Below, in pieces: positions 33,255 through 45,427 of a DNA stretch of 64,000 bases. The notes beneath the pieces are model-generated. The model did no database searches, had not been told where the DNA came from, and saw only the letters and a program-made list of their open reading frames with translations. The position numbers and the translations under genes are program-made. The stretch spans positions 296,501 through 360,500 of the forward strand of contig JAVYIG010000066.1 of NCBI GenBank assembly GCA_035222895.1. Reading direction: 5' to 3'. Source of the stretch: Strongylocentrotus droebachiensis (taxonomy: Eukaryota > Echinodermata > Echinoidea > Camarodonta > Strongylocentrotidae). Each line of letters begins with the position of its first letter. The first letter of the stretch is position 1.

Positions 33255-35028
33255 CATGTAGTGTACATACATGTAACTCTTTGTTTACTAATGTGTCTGT
33301 GCAGGAGAGTGGTACATGGTACCCTTTCTGAAAGTCAATAAAAGAGAGATAAAGTTCCAGCATTATCTACTATATATCTAACTGTAATACATGTTGATGC
33401 TTAATTGCTTATTGTCTCATTCCCAGATGTTAAATTGAGCATGAATGAAATGTGCTCATGGTTCTATATAATAAGAAATACACCAATGATGAACGTACTG
33501 ACTCATCACTAATATCTCTAATTTGGGGCAGTGAATTAGTTGTTTTAATAGTCAAGCTTTATTACCAATATAGTAGTCTGTAGCATTCATTCATTCTTAC
33601 TGTTTCCCATATCCTGCATATTGACTCTGGAATGTTATTATTGCTGCATGGTGACAAATCACTTGATAGATCGAGTCATGACTCATTAAATGTATCATCT
33701 TTTGTGCAATTCTGCCAGGGCAGTATAGAATGTGCCCCGCAAGAAATTCATTATGATTATTTTTTTTTTGGAATATTGGTTTTGAAGAGATAGGATTAGT
33801 GTATGCAGATCTCTCTAGTGTCCCTATTAGAAGTGTGTGTTTGTGAGTCATTTGATTGTAAGAAGGTTTTTGATACACAAGCGAGGAGCAGTCATAAGGG
33901 AATGAAATCCCAGGATTGGGGATGGTCTTTGGAACGCAGCTGATGAGGTCATTTTGTGAAATCCAGGAATCATCATTTTTAGCATACGGTACAAATGGCA
34001 TTATGTGTGTTGCAGCACGACCAACAGAAGCATGGACACTTTACACCTAAGTTTTGTTATTGGATCGAATCTGCACACTTGTAATTTGGTACTAACATCA
34101 GTAAAGTAATTATATACTGTAAAAGTAAAATGTAGTTCAATGAATGGTGTTGGATAATTACATCATTCCATGTTACACACAACCACATTTGTTCAGTTAT
34201 CAACTGCCTCAGAAACTCTAATACACTACAATAAGTTGGTATTGTAAATCTTTGTGTTGTGCAAAGCAAAGAAGGCTTCCCTATAATGGTTGAGACTATT
34301 CCATAGAGCTTCATGACAGTGGGAAAGACTGTATCATGATCAGATGCAGATTGACTGTTGGATCATTCATAATATGTACATTTGTTAAGACTTTAGTGTG
34401 GAACTGAGGATCTTTGTCCGACTTTGTGATTCATGAAACTCCTCAGGAGGTCTTTGATTGCCATCTCACTGAGTACCTACTCCATGATCACACTGATCTG
34501 AAGCTTATCTGGATTTCATGGTGACAATAAATTGGGACTTTTCTGTGAATTTCAGGACATTGTATTTCTCTAACCTGTGCACCTCTTCCCCTTTAAACAT
34601 AGCCATCGACATGTTTTTAGGTTGACTAAAGCATGTCATAGATGATGAATTACATTGACAATTCAAAGAAATGGGAGAATTGTTCCCTCAACTATTCTGA
34701 TGATTAACAGTTATGGTTTCCAACTTTCCATGGAAACATTTTGTGGTTTGTTTGCCAAAAAATGAATTTAACTTCTGTGCACCTTTTGTGATTTATGAGT
34801 GGTAATTCCAGAGACATGTGACAGCTCATACATCTTGATGTTGTGGGGAATACCCCTATTATTTGTGTTGGGATTCTTATTATGCTTGGTAAGATTGAAA
34901 TACAGCCTACAATGCAGGAACTAAATATGATAACTTGGTTTAAATTATGATTTCTTTTTGCTACTTGTGATACGTTTTCTTCCAGCATTGTTAGTCATTC
35001 CTTTCTTTCCTTTTCTATTTCTTTACAG

Positions 35029-35145
35029 AAGCAGCATCCCAAAGAGAAGGGGATCATGGAGTTCTCAAAGTCCGACTTGATGAAGCTTCTAGGATTATTG
35101 GAGGCAGAGCTTCAAGCCAGAGACTTGGTCATCAACAGTCTGAAG
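35029..35145 (+). CDS. CTTNBP2NL-like: CTTNBP2-like protein, exon 2 (CortBP2 domain start)
   Basis: A strong acceptor (pyrimidine tract, TTTACAG) and donor (CTGAAG then GTAAGT) bound 117 nt, 39 codons, phase 0 to 0. The exon reads KQHPKEKGIM, then EFSKSDLMKLLGLLEAEL, then QARDLVINSLK. The core matches the start of the CortBP2 N-terminal domain (SKSEL..LLS.MEGELEARDLVI in vertebrates). Family members are cytoskeletal scaffolds: CTTNBP2 binds cortactin and both family proteins associate with striatin/PP2A (STRIPAK) complexes. If the upstream exon is wrong, the internal ATG at 35056 could start the protein. Confidence 0.9.
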
Positions 35146-35212
35146 GTAAGTGACCATACACAGGAATCAATAGATGGGTGCTGCCACACAGAGAAATTGT
35201 TGTGAATAGTAA

Positions 35213-35415
35213 TACTGTAAACGCTATAATTTTTGCGTGATTAATTTGTTGCGCTGAGCGACCCCAAAACATATACGCTGGTTCTTAAATTCGCGTTGCA
35301 CCAAACGCATAAGAAGTCATATTTATATTTTCGCAGGTTCTAAAATTCGCGGACACCGATTTAGCACGAAATCCGCGAAAATTAATGTTCTGCGAATATT
35401 TCCGCGTTTACAGTA
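35213..35415. mobile_element. TACTGTAAACGC MITE, intact copy
   Basis: A 203-bp element with TIRs TACTGTAAACGC and GCGTTTACAGTA, rich in CGCGAA motifs. It lies 67 bp after exon 2 of the CTTNBP2-like gene. In reverse orientation it matches the split copy at 23711-24660 and shows the unoccupied TTAA (near 35288). Confidence 0.8.
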
Positions 35416-36158
35416 ATGACTGAAGTTGAAACATTAAAAGACGAATTGTTGATAGGCAGTTTGTGTGAACTCTGAACAGTGACTTGATTGGAATTCAATG
35501 TTCATGTATCCAAACTGTCTGTAACATTGTGAAGTATAGACTGGATGTAACTTCGAGTACAGACGGTAAAATGTAACTTCTTGTAGTCTATGCAACTCTG
35601 CACATTTTGAAGTCTGTTAGCCTCGACCCTATCAACCAGCATTCTGGTAGAGTCAAAGGACACGTCTTAATGCCAAGTGTCAATTACAATCCGAATCCGG
35701 CAGCTGGTGTTGTATGAAACCAAGACACCGATGCCTTTGGAGCTATGTCATTAACACCTCTATCAAACAACAACTGTCATTTCCAACTTGTCCTGTTTGT
35801 ACCCGGCATGCACAGGTGCTTTCGGGAAACCAATATTGATCTGAGCGTCATACCGTAGCTTGCAATCAAGATTTGATATTTCCAGAATCAAGAATTGATA
35901 TTGGACTGGTAGCCTTCTGGTCTGAGCAGACCTTCCAGAATAAAGCAATGCTTGTAAATGTCAAAGTTTAGAAATCTGAAGGATGCTAGATTGAGATACT
36001 TTATTATCTTCCTTTCAATCCTTCTAAATGTATGCAAGGCAAATAGCATCTGCCAAAAGCCAAAACAGTGTTAATTCAGAAAGTATCATGGTATTCTGAC
36101 TCCTTACAACCAATATATTTTTGGATGATGTTTGAAGGTTTGCATGGTGGTATGAATA

Positions 36159-36617
36159 ATCACGGAAGAGGTTTACGGTACACCATGTGTAAAGTCCTCG
36201 AGGGACTGAGGAAAGTAGATAGAAATTAGAAGTGAGATGGAAGGCGAGAAAGTGGAGGTTAGAAGGAAGAGTATCTTTCGGAAGTGAGTTTAGTCCTGAA
36301 AAGGACTGTAAACCAGGTTGACTGTCCTGAAGACGGACAGTCAACCTGTCCGAAACGTCGAGTCTACTCTCCTGCTCCTGCTCTGCAATTCTACTCGCCT
36401 ACTCAACTCTCCAACTCAATCCAGTCTTCTACTCAAACCTCTCATCCTGCCCAAACTTTCTGGTTTACAGTCCTTTTCAGGACTAAACTCACTTCTGAAA
36501 GATACTCTTCCTTCTAACCTCCACTTTCTCGCCTTCCATCTCACTTCTAATTTCTATCTACTTTCCTCAGTCCCTCGAGGACTTTACACATGGTGTACCG
36601 TAAACCTCTTCCGTGAT
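36159..36617. mobile_element. Inverted-repeat unit with hammerhead-like core
   Basis: Two 158-bp arms (36159-36316 and 36460-36617) are near-perfect reverse complements, starting ATCACGGAAGAGG and ending GTAAACCAG. The 143-bp spacer begins with GGTTGACTGTCCTGAAGAC and GGACAGTCAACC, then CGAAACGTC. CTGAAGA + stem + GAAAC is the hammerhead ribozyme core pattern, known from Penelope-like retroelements. The spacer continues as a CT-rich tract. No reverse transcriptase is present. Confidence 0.6.
36327..36359 (+). ncRNA. Possible hammerhead ribozyme relic
   Basis: CTGAAGA (36327-36333), one extra C, stem GGACAG (36335-36340) paired with CTGTCC (36346-36351), loop TCAAC, then GAAAC (36352-36356) and GTC. 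The one-base insertion before stem II departs from the consensus. A competing 12-bp hairpin (GGTTGACTGTCC with GGACAGTCAACC) uses the same bases. Activity is doubtful. Confidence 0.3.
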
Positions 36618-39600
36618 CAATATATTTTTGTATACTGGTATATCTTTTTAGTGCAAAGAGGAAGAAATGTCATTGCAACTTGGTCCTCATTATGACTTGA
36701 AAGCGAATCATTAACAAACATTTGCAGGATACCCAATTTCTATTACTGCACTTATTATTCAAGCAGTTATGCACATCAGTGTGACTTGCATTATTCCATT
36801 TCAAACTGATCGTACGTGTGCTGTATATTTCAGCACTGCTAGGAAATTGTACATCATTATCACAATTTTTGCTTGAAGCAGATAACGCCATTAAGGGAGC
36901 TACAAGTACGTAAAGGGAAAAGGAACGTCAAGGAGGAAAGAGTGGTAGGCTAAGAAATTTGGGAAGCTTGTCAAAATCCTGACTTCCTTACAAGTCAAAT
37001 TAGTCTTGAAGTTTTTTGCTGATATACCCCATGAAAGTGTGGGACTGACAACTGACAAGGCTACATGCATTTGCAGAAGGTTTTAAGGGCTTTAAGAAGA
37101 AAGTGACAGAAATGGCTGATAAGGAAAATTAGCAGATGAACGACATTTCCGAACACAAATTGAAAAGATTTGCCTTTCTGTCAGTACAGAAAACTACTGA
37201 ATTTCCAAGACTATTACATATACTGCTGTGATAGTCAATAGACACTGCATTGTTGATATACATTTCTGAAGTGAATAGGAAATATGACAAATGATAAATT
37301 AGATTTGAAGTGATCAAGTGTTCAAATTTCTTTTTTTAAAGATTATAAATGTAATTTATAAATTACATCGATTTTCAGCAATTATATAACAAAACATGAA
37401 GCGAAGCCCATTGATTACTTTTATAAATTTGAAATAAAAGAAATTATATGATGGCAGCTGGTTGTAATCATAACTAAAATAAGATTTCCTAATGACTTTA
37501 TTCAAACAAGTAGTAGTATCTTTCATCGATACGAAAACATACATATGCCTATGTAATGTTAGTTTGTGGATAAACATGGTTGCTTTACGAGCTATCAAGG
37601 ACTAAAAACAAGGCGTGAATTCTTCAATCGAGGCCTACAGTGAAGCAAAGCAAAGTGAGCAATTACCCTGGGACTGGACGGAAATTGGGACCGGGGTTGG
37701 ACCAAGGACCTTCTGGATCTGCTTCTGCGTTTCATCGTATTGTAGAAATAAGTGGTAAGATTAATGAGGAGGAGGTTTGAGTAGTGGGGGTCAATTTGGG
37801 CTAGTTCCTGTTATGGGCAGGGTCCTCTATAACAGCAGTCTGGCTAATGGAGAAAAGGATTCCTGTATTATGTATCAATGTTGTTTTTGCATTCAAGCAA
37901 TTAAGTCATCTGCAGAAGGGTAATTACGTTTCCCTTTTCAAAGAAAATACAAATGGGCCTAGTATGTGGCAACAACTATCATGGATATCTCATTGCATCC
38001 AGCTATCGGCACAATATGAGGAGGGAAAATAGCATCGAAAAAAATGATGTAAAAAACAACCTCAAAACTGAACTTAATCATAAGCATTCCTTTTATGGCT
38101 ATTGTTATAATTTTTATTCTAACCCTTTCAAACAGCCACGTACATGGTTTTATTCAACCCAAATGTATCCCCAAAATTGAAATACATACAACAAAAGCTT
38201 TTAAGAAAACCTTCCTGAAATTCAAAATGGGTTCATGAATTGTAAAATCTGATATGTCATGGAATAATAAATGTTAACAATTAAAAAGGCACGATGATTG
38301 AGAACTTCTTTCACAAGATGTTATTTGTGATACACTCTCAGTTTCTACATTCATGCAACATGAATGTTGTATCTGAAGATAGATCTGACCTACCAATGTA
38401 CTACTATGCACATAAAGGTCATGTAGCTAAGGCATCCTAAGTATTCCCATCGGTAACATGTGTAAACAGCACTCCTCGTTGGAAGCAGCAGTGTACCGGT
38501 ATAGCAAGCGGTTGGCTTTGATACCAATGCCAGAACCCAAAGATCAATAGATAGGAATGCCAAGGTTTAGGTTTCTATGATCTGAGCCTCAACAATATTT
38601 CTCATTTTTCATTGCCCTCTCTGCAGTGTAAGCTTATTTACTCTTCACATGTGATCGATTTTTCCAATAATAGAATTACAGGTAGATGACCTAGAAATTG
38701 CAATGCTTCTTCTGTTAGCAAATAATGAAAAAAGGTCTGATTCTTTTCAGAGAGATTTGAATGAAATAAAAATAGTCAACTCAGTGTTGATGCCTTTGCG
38801 ATTTGTTGATGCTGCATATTGTCCATGATAACATGAAGAATTAACTTGATACTGGTTTAATACATGTACATATTATTGTAAGGATGTGTTTGGGCAATTT
38901 CATGGAAAATGTACAAAATGTACATAACAAATTTGGTACCAAACAATTAACAGAGCTCAACACGTTGTTCACTTGGAGTGGTATCAATTGGAGTGAAGTA
39001 TGTTTAGGTATTATTTCCTCTGTAAAACTCATTTTTAGGGCAAAATATGGCAACATATGTAGTATAAACATCCAACCTTTGGATCTCTTTATTCCACACC
39101 ATAGTCACTTCATATTTGAATCTTTGGTTTAAGTTATGGTGAAGGGATCAAAGATTAATGATAAGAGCTTCCCATTACACATGCTGAATGAAGCAAAGCT
39201 ATATACCGTGTTTATAAAAGGTGGACAAAAGTGTCAAGCCCATAACTACATTTTGAGCTACTAAAAGGAAATGTAAAATATGATTGTTTTTCAATGTGTA
39301 TCTATGTTAAGAGTATAATAATAAGCTTCTAGATATTCACACCAAAAGTAGAACCAAAAAGTGTTCTGATGTCATATCTGTTAGACTGGAAATGCCTATA
39401 ATTGTGTGCAGGCTCATCTTTCTATAGGTACCGGTACATGTAGTTCTAGTTTTTCTGTCTAGGTTTCTATTGTTCATTCAAGTGTATAATAGCATACATG
39501 TAATTTGATCTTGTTCAAACAATGCTAGTAACAGCTTATACCACAGTCATATTGACAGACATCGTAGACCACAAATCAATATGTACAGTACATAATGTAT

Positions 39601-42404
39601 AGTCACATACACAAATTACATACTGTACAAACTAGAGTAATGTGCTGTGCATGAACATATCCTGTAGGGAAAACTATAGGCATTGATTGATATGTTGTCC
39701 AATTTTCTTTCAAAAGTCAGTTTTTTAATATTTTTAATGAGAGCAGGATATTATTATTGCAAGAAGGGAAACTGCCTATGAAATACTACATTCATTATTG
39801 ATAATCTACAGCATAGGCATTATTTTGAAGAATATCATACATGCTAACAATCTCTACTGATTATGCAGATACACAAGAAGAATCACCTCTGTGGTTTATG
39901 GACGTGAGAGGATGACCCTCTGTTAAAAATACCAGCATTTATTAAAGCTATCGCTATACAAAAGTAATTTTCTAAAATGCATAATAAGTAAAAAAAATTC
40001 TTAGCCTTAACATTGTATAAAGAAACGTATAGCCAAAGCCTGTTTGAGCATCGTTTCGAGAAAAAAATTGTTAAAGAATCCGCTCTAGTCTAGTACGATA
40101 GAAAATCGTATAAGTGGGCGGGTTTATAATGAGTGCACACTGATGATTGGCTAGCTGTCAGGTCAATTAACCTCTTCACAATGAAGTTTCTTTATATACA
40201 ATGTTGTTTTGTATTGTAGCCTGCATGCTCCTTTCGCTATATATACGATGATTCTTTATATGACGTTTCGTTTTATAAGTTTTATATAAATTGCAGCTAG
40301 TCTGAACACGCTATATAAGATCTCCATGTAGATGGCTGCATCCTGCACGTATGAGATGCGTCTGTTTGATAAAACAATTGAAAGTTCAGCTTTTTCTCAG
40401 ACTCTGAAGCGATACACCTGTATGACTCATACTGTATGTGATCAGGCATGAGTAATATGCAGATTTGAGAATCTTTCCAATAATCAGCACTCATCCCCCC
40501 ATATCAAGGTATTATAATATATCTGGTCCATCTTTACTGCGTGGCTAGAGATTTGTAATATTATCATATAACCAGGAGCGTGTTATAACAACACATACAT
40601 GTATCTGTACACCATTTGTAAAGAAGTACCATTTATAGACTAGCATTGTTTATGCTTGCTTTGTATATACATACACAGAATGCTGATTCTAAGCTTCTAT
40701 GTATTACATTGTAGCATTAGTTGTTCCAGACAATGAATGTATGTAAGCCTTAGGTTACTCTTTTTAGTAGCGTATCATTCTGTATCCTTCTGATCGCATT
40801 GTAAAAACTATGCATCATAAAGCAGCCAATCTCCCGTGCACTTTGTAACATTATACTGAATAGAAAACTGCGACGATCCTTTTCCTAAGCAGTTGTTGCA
40901 AGGTGCCAAAGTACAGAGTCTGTGTCATTTTAATCCAAGTTTCCATTCTTTTGCCAATTGTGCACTGCGATTGGAAAAAAAGAAAAAGGATTTTATTTAG
41001 CTTTGTGAAGATGGTGTGTTGGTTTGAGTTCTATCCCAAGGATTAATCAGGAGGCATAGAGCAGAGTCGCTTCAATGATTAGGAAGATAAGTAGTCCAGT
41101 CAGATAGCCAATCAACCATCCCCCATCTCATTGGAGCCTATTTAATGAAGCAAGGAAGACGTATGGTTGAACACAATGACCAGACCTAGCTCATGCCTAT
41201 CAATATGGATATCATCAATGGGTTCAAATGCTGGGATTTCAGAAGCAGAATATGCTAAAATTGAGTGAATTATTCACCGAAACCACCATATCAATTTCAC
41301 CAAGCCTTGGCTAATGAATCTAATGCATTATGAGCCCTACTTGATGACCAGATATGATGCATATCAATGATCCAATTAGAAGTGGGTCAGTCAACGTGTG
41401 TACAAAATTATTGAAGATGGACAGGAAGAAAGAAAGGCTAATAGAAGGAAAAGACCAAAATATATATTATTTACATAGTATTTATGTGTTACTGAAATAT
41501 TATTCAGTTGCAAAATTGTGAAATAGCAAGAAACCTCCTAATCTTGAAATTATTATTTGCTGCCAAATGAAAAGTCACATCCCTCTTATTTTGAACATTT
41601 GTGGAAGTTGTGTAGTGTAGTAGTGTGTAGTGGAAGTTGTGAGTGGATAGAAATGACACACATGATATCCTCTGTAAATCATGAAAAATCTTTAAATGTT
41701 AGCCTAATTATCCCACAACATCATGATCATGTTACGCTACTGATGGTTATCACTTTGGTTATCTGATTGGATTTTTGATGTTGGAAATTAAGAATGCTTT
41801 ACATGACATTCTTGGCAAGATTTTGTTTGTGGAGGCACTGGCACTGACTTTTCCTTTCTCGAATAATCATTAAGCAAATTGCAGGACAAACATTTCATTG
41901 CCATGTTAATTACAGTATATATCTAGATCAGAAAAAGAATCCTATCCTTGGTTGAAACTATTTTTTCTCAAATCTATGTATAGATCGATGGTGCTCATTC
42001 CTTCCTTCCCAAGCATATTAATCAGGTCAAGAAAAAAAACCCACAACAAACAAACAATTTAACCTCATTGAAAGAAACAGAGACAAAAATAGAGCTGATC
42101 TCCCAGATCTCTTTTCCTTGAAATAATCCATATACTCTTAATATCCTGCATAAACTAGATGATCAAGGCTTTCTGATTTACTCTGTAGGCCCTTTTTTTA
42201 ATGAATCTATTTTTTCAATCGCATTTATATAAGAAAATTATAATTACAAATGATTCCAAATTTTGCCATTGTGTCACATTATTTGCTATTAATATATCAT
42301 TTAATGAAATTAATTTACATAATTAGTTTTCATGCCTTTGAAATATCTTGTGAGCAAATCTAATTTTAAGAACTTCCACTTCTGTAATGCAACATCTTTT
42401 TACA

Positions 42405-43190
42405 TTAGCTGTTGTTAGCTCCTTGGAATAATTCCGCGGTCGCTCCAGGATGTAGTGGGTTATCAGACCGCTTGTCTCGTCTTGATCTTCTGCATTTTTC
42501 AATGAACCCTGCCTGTTTTTCCATAGGTAGGAGTACTCTATCTACGTAAAGCTTCCATGGCTCCATTTTGGATAAATGCGCTAACTTGCCCGCATTCCTT
42601 GCTTCTTTCAGTGTTTCCATTTGTTGTTTTCTCTGTTGGCGCGTTCGAATTGGCAGATCCTGCATGATATACATGTACATCTTAGTGTTTTTCAGATTGT
42701 TTGCATTTTTTTTTTTTGGGGGGGGGGGTATTTTTTAAAATAAAACTCCGCATATTTACAATAATAACATATCAATACAGTAAATGGATGTATACAGAAC
42801 ACGGTACAACACAGGACAACACAACATAAAACGGCACAACACAAAACAGCACCACACAAATGCCTCACTCTAGTCAGTTACATTTGGACCTGCATTTTCA
42901 AGACAAGTTCTCTGTCAGTGTAATAGACAAATCAAGCCTTTATTGGTCTCTGCCTTATAGCGGCCGCAATGTGATGAACTCTTTGGTATTTTATTCCTTC
43001 GATCTGACCGAAGTCTAGCTTAAGATGAGACTTATAAAATTCCTCTAACACCTTGGGCACATTCTCCGCTCCATTATCAGCTCCTTCTCCGGAATTCCTA
43101 AAAACACTAAGTTTTCTTTACATATGTATGTATGTGCTTTTTTATTCTGTCCATCTCCTCCTTCAATTTCACTCTACCCTCTTCCACTTG
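42405..43190 (-). pseudogene. L1-like LINE ORF1 relic
   Basis: Minus-strand reading in several frames gives VKLKEEMDRIKKH (coiled-coil end), LGIPEKE, then ENVPKVLEEFYKSHLKLDF and QRVHHIAAAIRQRPIKA, followed after a stop by FVYYTDRELVLK. After an ACAAC-rich insertion (about 42690-42880) it continues with QDLPIRTRQQRKQQMETLKE and ARNAGKLAHL. This order matches the RRM and C-terminal domains of L1-type ORF1 RNA-binding proteins. At least one frameshift and stops make it dead. Confidence 0.6.
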
Positions 43191-43512
43191 CTATAAAGTC
43201 CTTACGTTTGTGGGCCGAAATGCCATAATTGCGAACAACCATACATCCATTAACCAATGAATGGATGTACAGTTTCAACCAATCACAGTAAAGGAAACTA
43301 TACAGATATTCCCGCGCGCCACCGTGGCTGTATAGTTTCCTGCATTGTGATTTGTTAAAATCATACAGGTACAGCCATACAGCCATAGCTGAATGAATGG
43401 GAATTTCTTTAATGTTGAAAAAAATAATCACCTCACACACAGACTTGAGATAACAATCACACTACTAATTAAACATTGAGTTAAACTTCTCGATTACCTT
43501 TCCCCTTTTCAG

Positions 43513-43761
43513 AATGAGCGTACCAAGCTGCTGAAACCCTCCAAGAATCATCATCGGCAGTACACGTTGGCCAACCCTTACACGGCCTTGGTGAGAGACA
43601 GTGAGAAGGCTGCAGGGAAGGGAGACTCGGATGAGGAGAAGGCCAAAGGAGCGGATACCAAGGACGTTGTGGCGTCGTTGCATGCAGTTATAGAACATCA
43701 TCGGAAAGCAGAGGAGAGGCTCAAGCACCAAGTCCAGACACTCAAAGCCAGTCATACCAAG
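43513..43761 (+). CDS. CTTNBP2NL-like: CTTNBP2-like protein, exon 3
   Basis: An acceptor CCCTTTTCAG and a donor AAG then GTCAGT bound 249 nt, 83 codons, phase 0 to 0. It reads NERTKLLKPSKNHHRQYTLA, then NPYTALVRDSE, then a charged linker and a helix (VVASLHAVIEHHRKAEERL). The segment around NPYTALVRD aligns with NDPFLALQRD of vertebrate CTTNBP2. The C-terminal half begins the long coiled coil of the family. A Lys/Glu/Asp-rich insert (GKGDSDEEKAKG) is lineage-specific. Confidence 0.92.
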
Positions 43762-43825
43762 GTCAGTTCACACTTCCTCTTCCTCTTGATTCCCATTTTG
43801 GTAATGGCTCGTTCACATTTATCGA

Positions 43826-44070
43826 AGGGTCGCTGACACAAAGACGTAACTACATTTTGGCCATTTCGAGAAAAAATGGTTTATGTGTCACTGAGCATTT
43901 GGGCCTTACACAGTTTAAGTGTATGTTTCACTAGCCATTGACTTCAATGGGGTGTTGGGTGGAGTTGAGTCCTTGTGTTTCCTGGAAAGCCCACATTTTT
44001 TTTGAACATTTTGATATCAAATACTCATTTTGGCAAAATATGGAGTTACGTCTTTGTGTCACTGAACCCT
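43826..44070. mobile_element. MITE with TGACACAAAGACGTAACT ends
   Basis: The left end AGGGTCGCTGACACAAAGAC is matched by the right end, reverse-complemented AGGGTTCAGTGACACAAAGA, and both continue CGTAACT. CGA flanks both sides. 245 bp, no coding capacity. It lies 64 bp after the exon 3 donor. Confidence 0.75.
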
Positions 44071-44104
44071 CGATATGTATGCAATAGTAAAAGACATCTT
44101 TTCT

Positions 44105-45105
44105 TTTTATGCCTCTCCGTTACGAAGTAGCCGGAGGCATTATGTTTTCGGGTTGTCCGTCCGTCCGTACGTACGTACGTACGTACGTACGTCCGTACGT
44201 ACGTACGTACGTCCGTACGTCCCGTTCTCGTGATCGCGTTATCTGAAGAACCGATTGATGGATTCCTGCCAAACTTTGGTCATGTATGTATCTTACAGAG
44301 CCGGTGAACTGATTAGATTTTGGGGTCACGAGGTCAAAGGTCAAAGGTCCCAGGGCTCATTATGTATGCAAAAACAGCTCGTGATCGCGTTATCTGAAGA
44401 ACCGATTGATGGATTCCTGCCAAACTTTGGTCATGTATGTATCTTACAGAGCCGATGAACTGATTAGATTTTGGGGTCACGAGGTCAAAGGTCAAAGGTC
44501 ACAGGGCTCATTATGTATGCAAAAATAGCTTGTGATCGCGTTATCTAAAGAACCGATTGATGGATTCCTGCCAAACTTAGGTCATGTATGTTACTTGCAG
44601 AGCCGATGAACTGATTAGATTTTGGGGTCATGAGGTCAAGGTCAAAGTTCATGCGGCTCATTATGTATGCAAAAACAGCTTGTGATCGCATTATCATTAG
44701 AACAGATTGATGGATTCCTGCCAAACTTAGATCATGTATGTATCTTGCAGAGCCAATGAACTGAGTCGATTCTTGGGTCATGAGGTCATAGGTCAAAGGT
44801 CATGGGCTCATTATGTATGCAAAAATAGCTTGTGAACGCATTCTCATTAGAACTGACAGATTGATTACTATTTAACTCTGGACATCTTGCAGAGCCAATG
44901 AACTGAGTAGATTTTAGGGTCATGAGGTCAAAGATCAAAGGGTCATATATGTACATGAGAAATTGCTTGTAATCAGGATATTCTGAGAACCCATTAATGG
45001 ATTACAATTGAACTTGAATTTGAAAAATTTCTTCTGTTTTGGTTTGTAAAATTGCTCTATGACGGAGGCATCATTTCGACTGCGCGCAGTTGAAGTTCCA
45101 TCTAG
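44105..45105. repeat. Repeat element with ~150-bp tandem array
   Basis: Edges carry inverted CTCCG/CGGAGGCAT words (TGCCTCCGTTACG and GACGGAGGCATC). After a GTAC/GTCC tetranucleotide run (44155-44222) come about five 150-bp units starting near 44224, 44376, 44527, 44677 and 44827. Each contains GAACYGATTGATGGATT.CC and GGTCAYGAGGTCAAAGGTCA-type blocks. Later units are more diverged. Confidence 0.85.
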
Positions 45106-45319
45106 TTCTTTGTGGGGATGAAGAAAAGTAGCTACTCATTCATCTGTATGATATCATATACAAAAATATGAAATGCAGGACACTTCATCACGCTCAGACT
45201 CGCCCATCTCAGGAGATAAGATGCATGTTGATATGTAGATTTGGATGGAGAAGTTTGTGAGTGGTTAATTTGGAAGCAAAATGTAAATTTTGATGTTTTC
45301 TTTTTGTTGTGTGTTCTAG

Positions 45320-45427
45320 GCTGTAAATGAACTTGAAGATGAAAAGAGGAGACATGCCCAGGACACTGCACAAGGAGATGATGTCACATACATGTTGGAA
45401 AAGGAGAGGGAAAGACTCATGCAACAG
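45320..45427 (+). CDS. CTTNBP2NL-like: CTTNBP2-like protein, exon 4 (coiled coil)
   Basis: An acceptor TTCTAG and a donor CAACAG then GTAAAG bound 108 nt, 36 codons, phase 0 to 0. It encodes AVNELEDEKRRHAQDTAQGD, then DVTYMLEKERERLMQQ, a highly charged heptad-like helix continuing the CortBP2 coiled coil. It corresponds to the LEEERGKNKQVVLMLVKE region of vertebrates only loosely; the assignment rests on phase, order and helix character. Confidence 0.88.

Larger units (their letters stand above)
16184..35028 (+). other. CTTNBP2-like intron 1 (18.8 kb)
   Basis: An intron inferred from matching phase-0 exons. It holds the Harbinger-like MITE, the fold-back element, the satellite-carrying element, a small hairpin MITE at 22090, nested MITEs at 23711-24660, an AC microsatellite at about 24858-24878, poly-T tracts at 27601 and 30480, a duplicated ~250-bp segment at about 27700-28100, and two copies of the GATCGG element. 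Segments 18515-19855, 24665-27590 and 29460-32817 show only short frames without motifs; no further gene is seen. Confidence 0.55.
35146..43512 (+). other. CTTNBP2-like intron 2
   Basis: An 8.4-kb intron. It contains the MITE at 35213, the inverted-repeat unit at 36159, an L1-like ORF1 relic on the minus strand at 42405-43190, and otherwise AT-rich sequence (36620-42400) in which I see no gene or clear repeat. Confidence 0.8.
43762..45319 (+). other. CTTNBP2-like intron 3
   Basis: A 1.56-kb intron almost wholly occupied by two repeats: the GACACAAAGACGTAACT MITE at 43826-44070 and the tandem array element at 44100-45105. The last ~210 bp before exon 4 are unique-looking. Confidence 0.8.
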
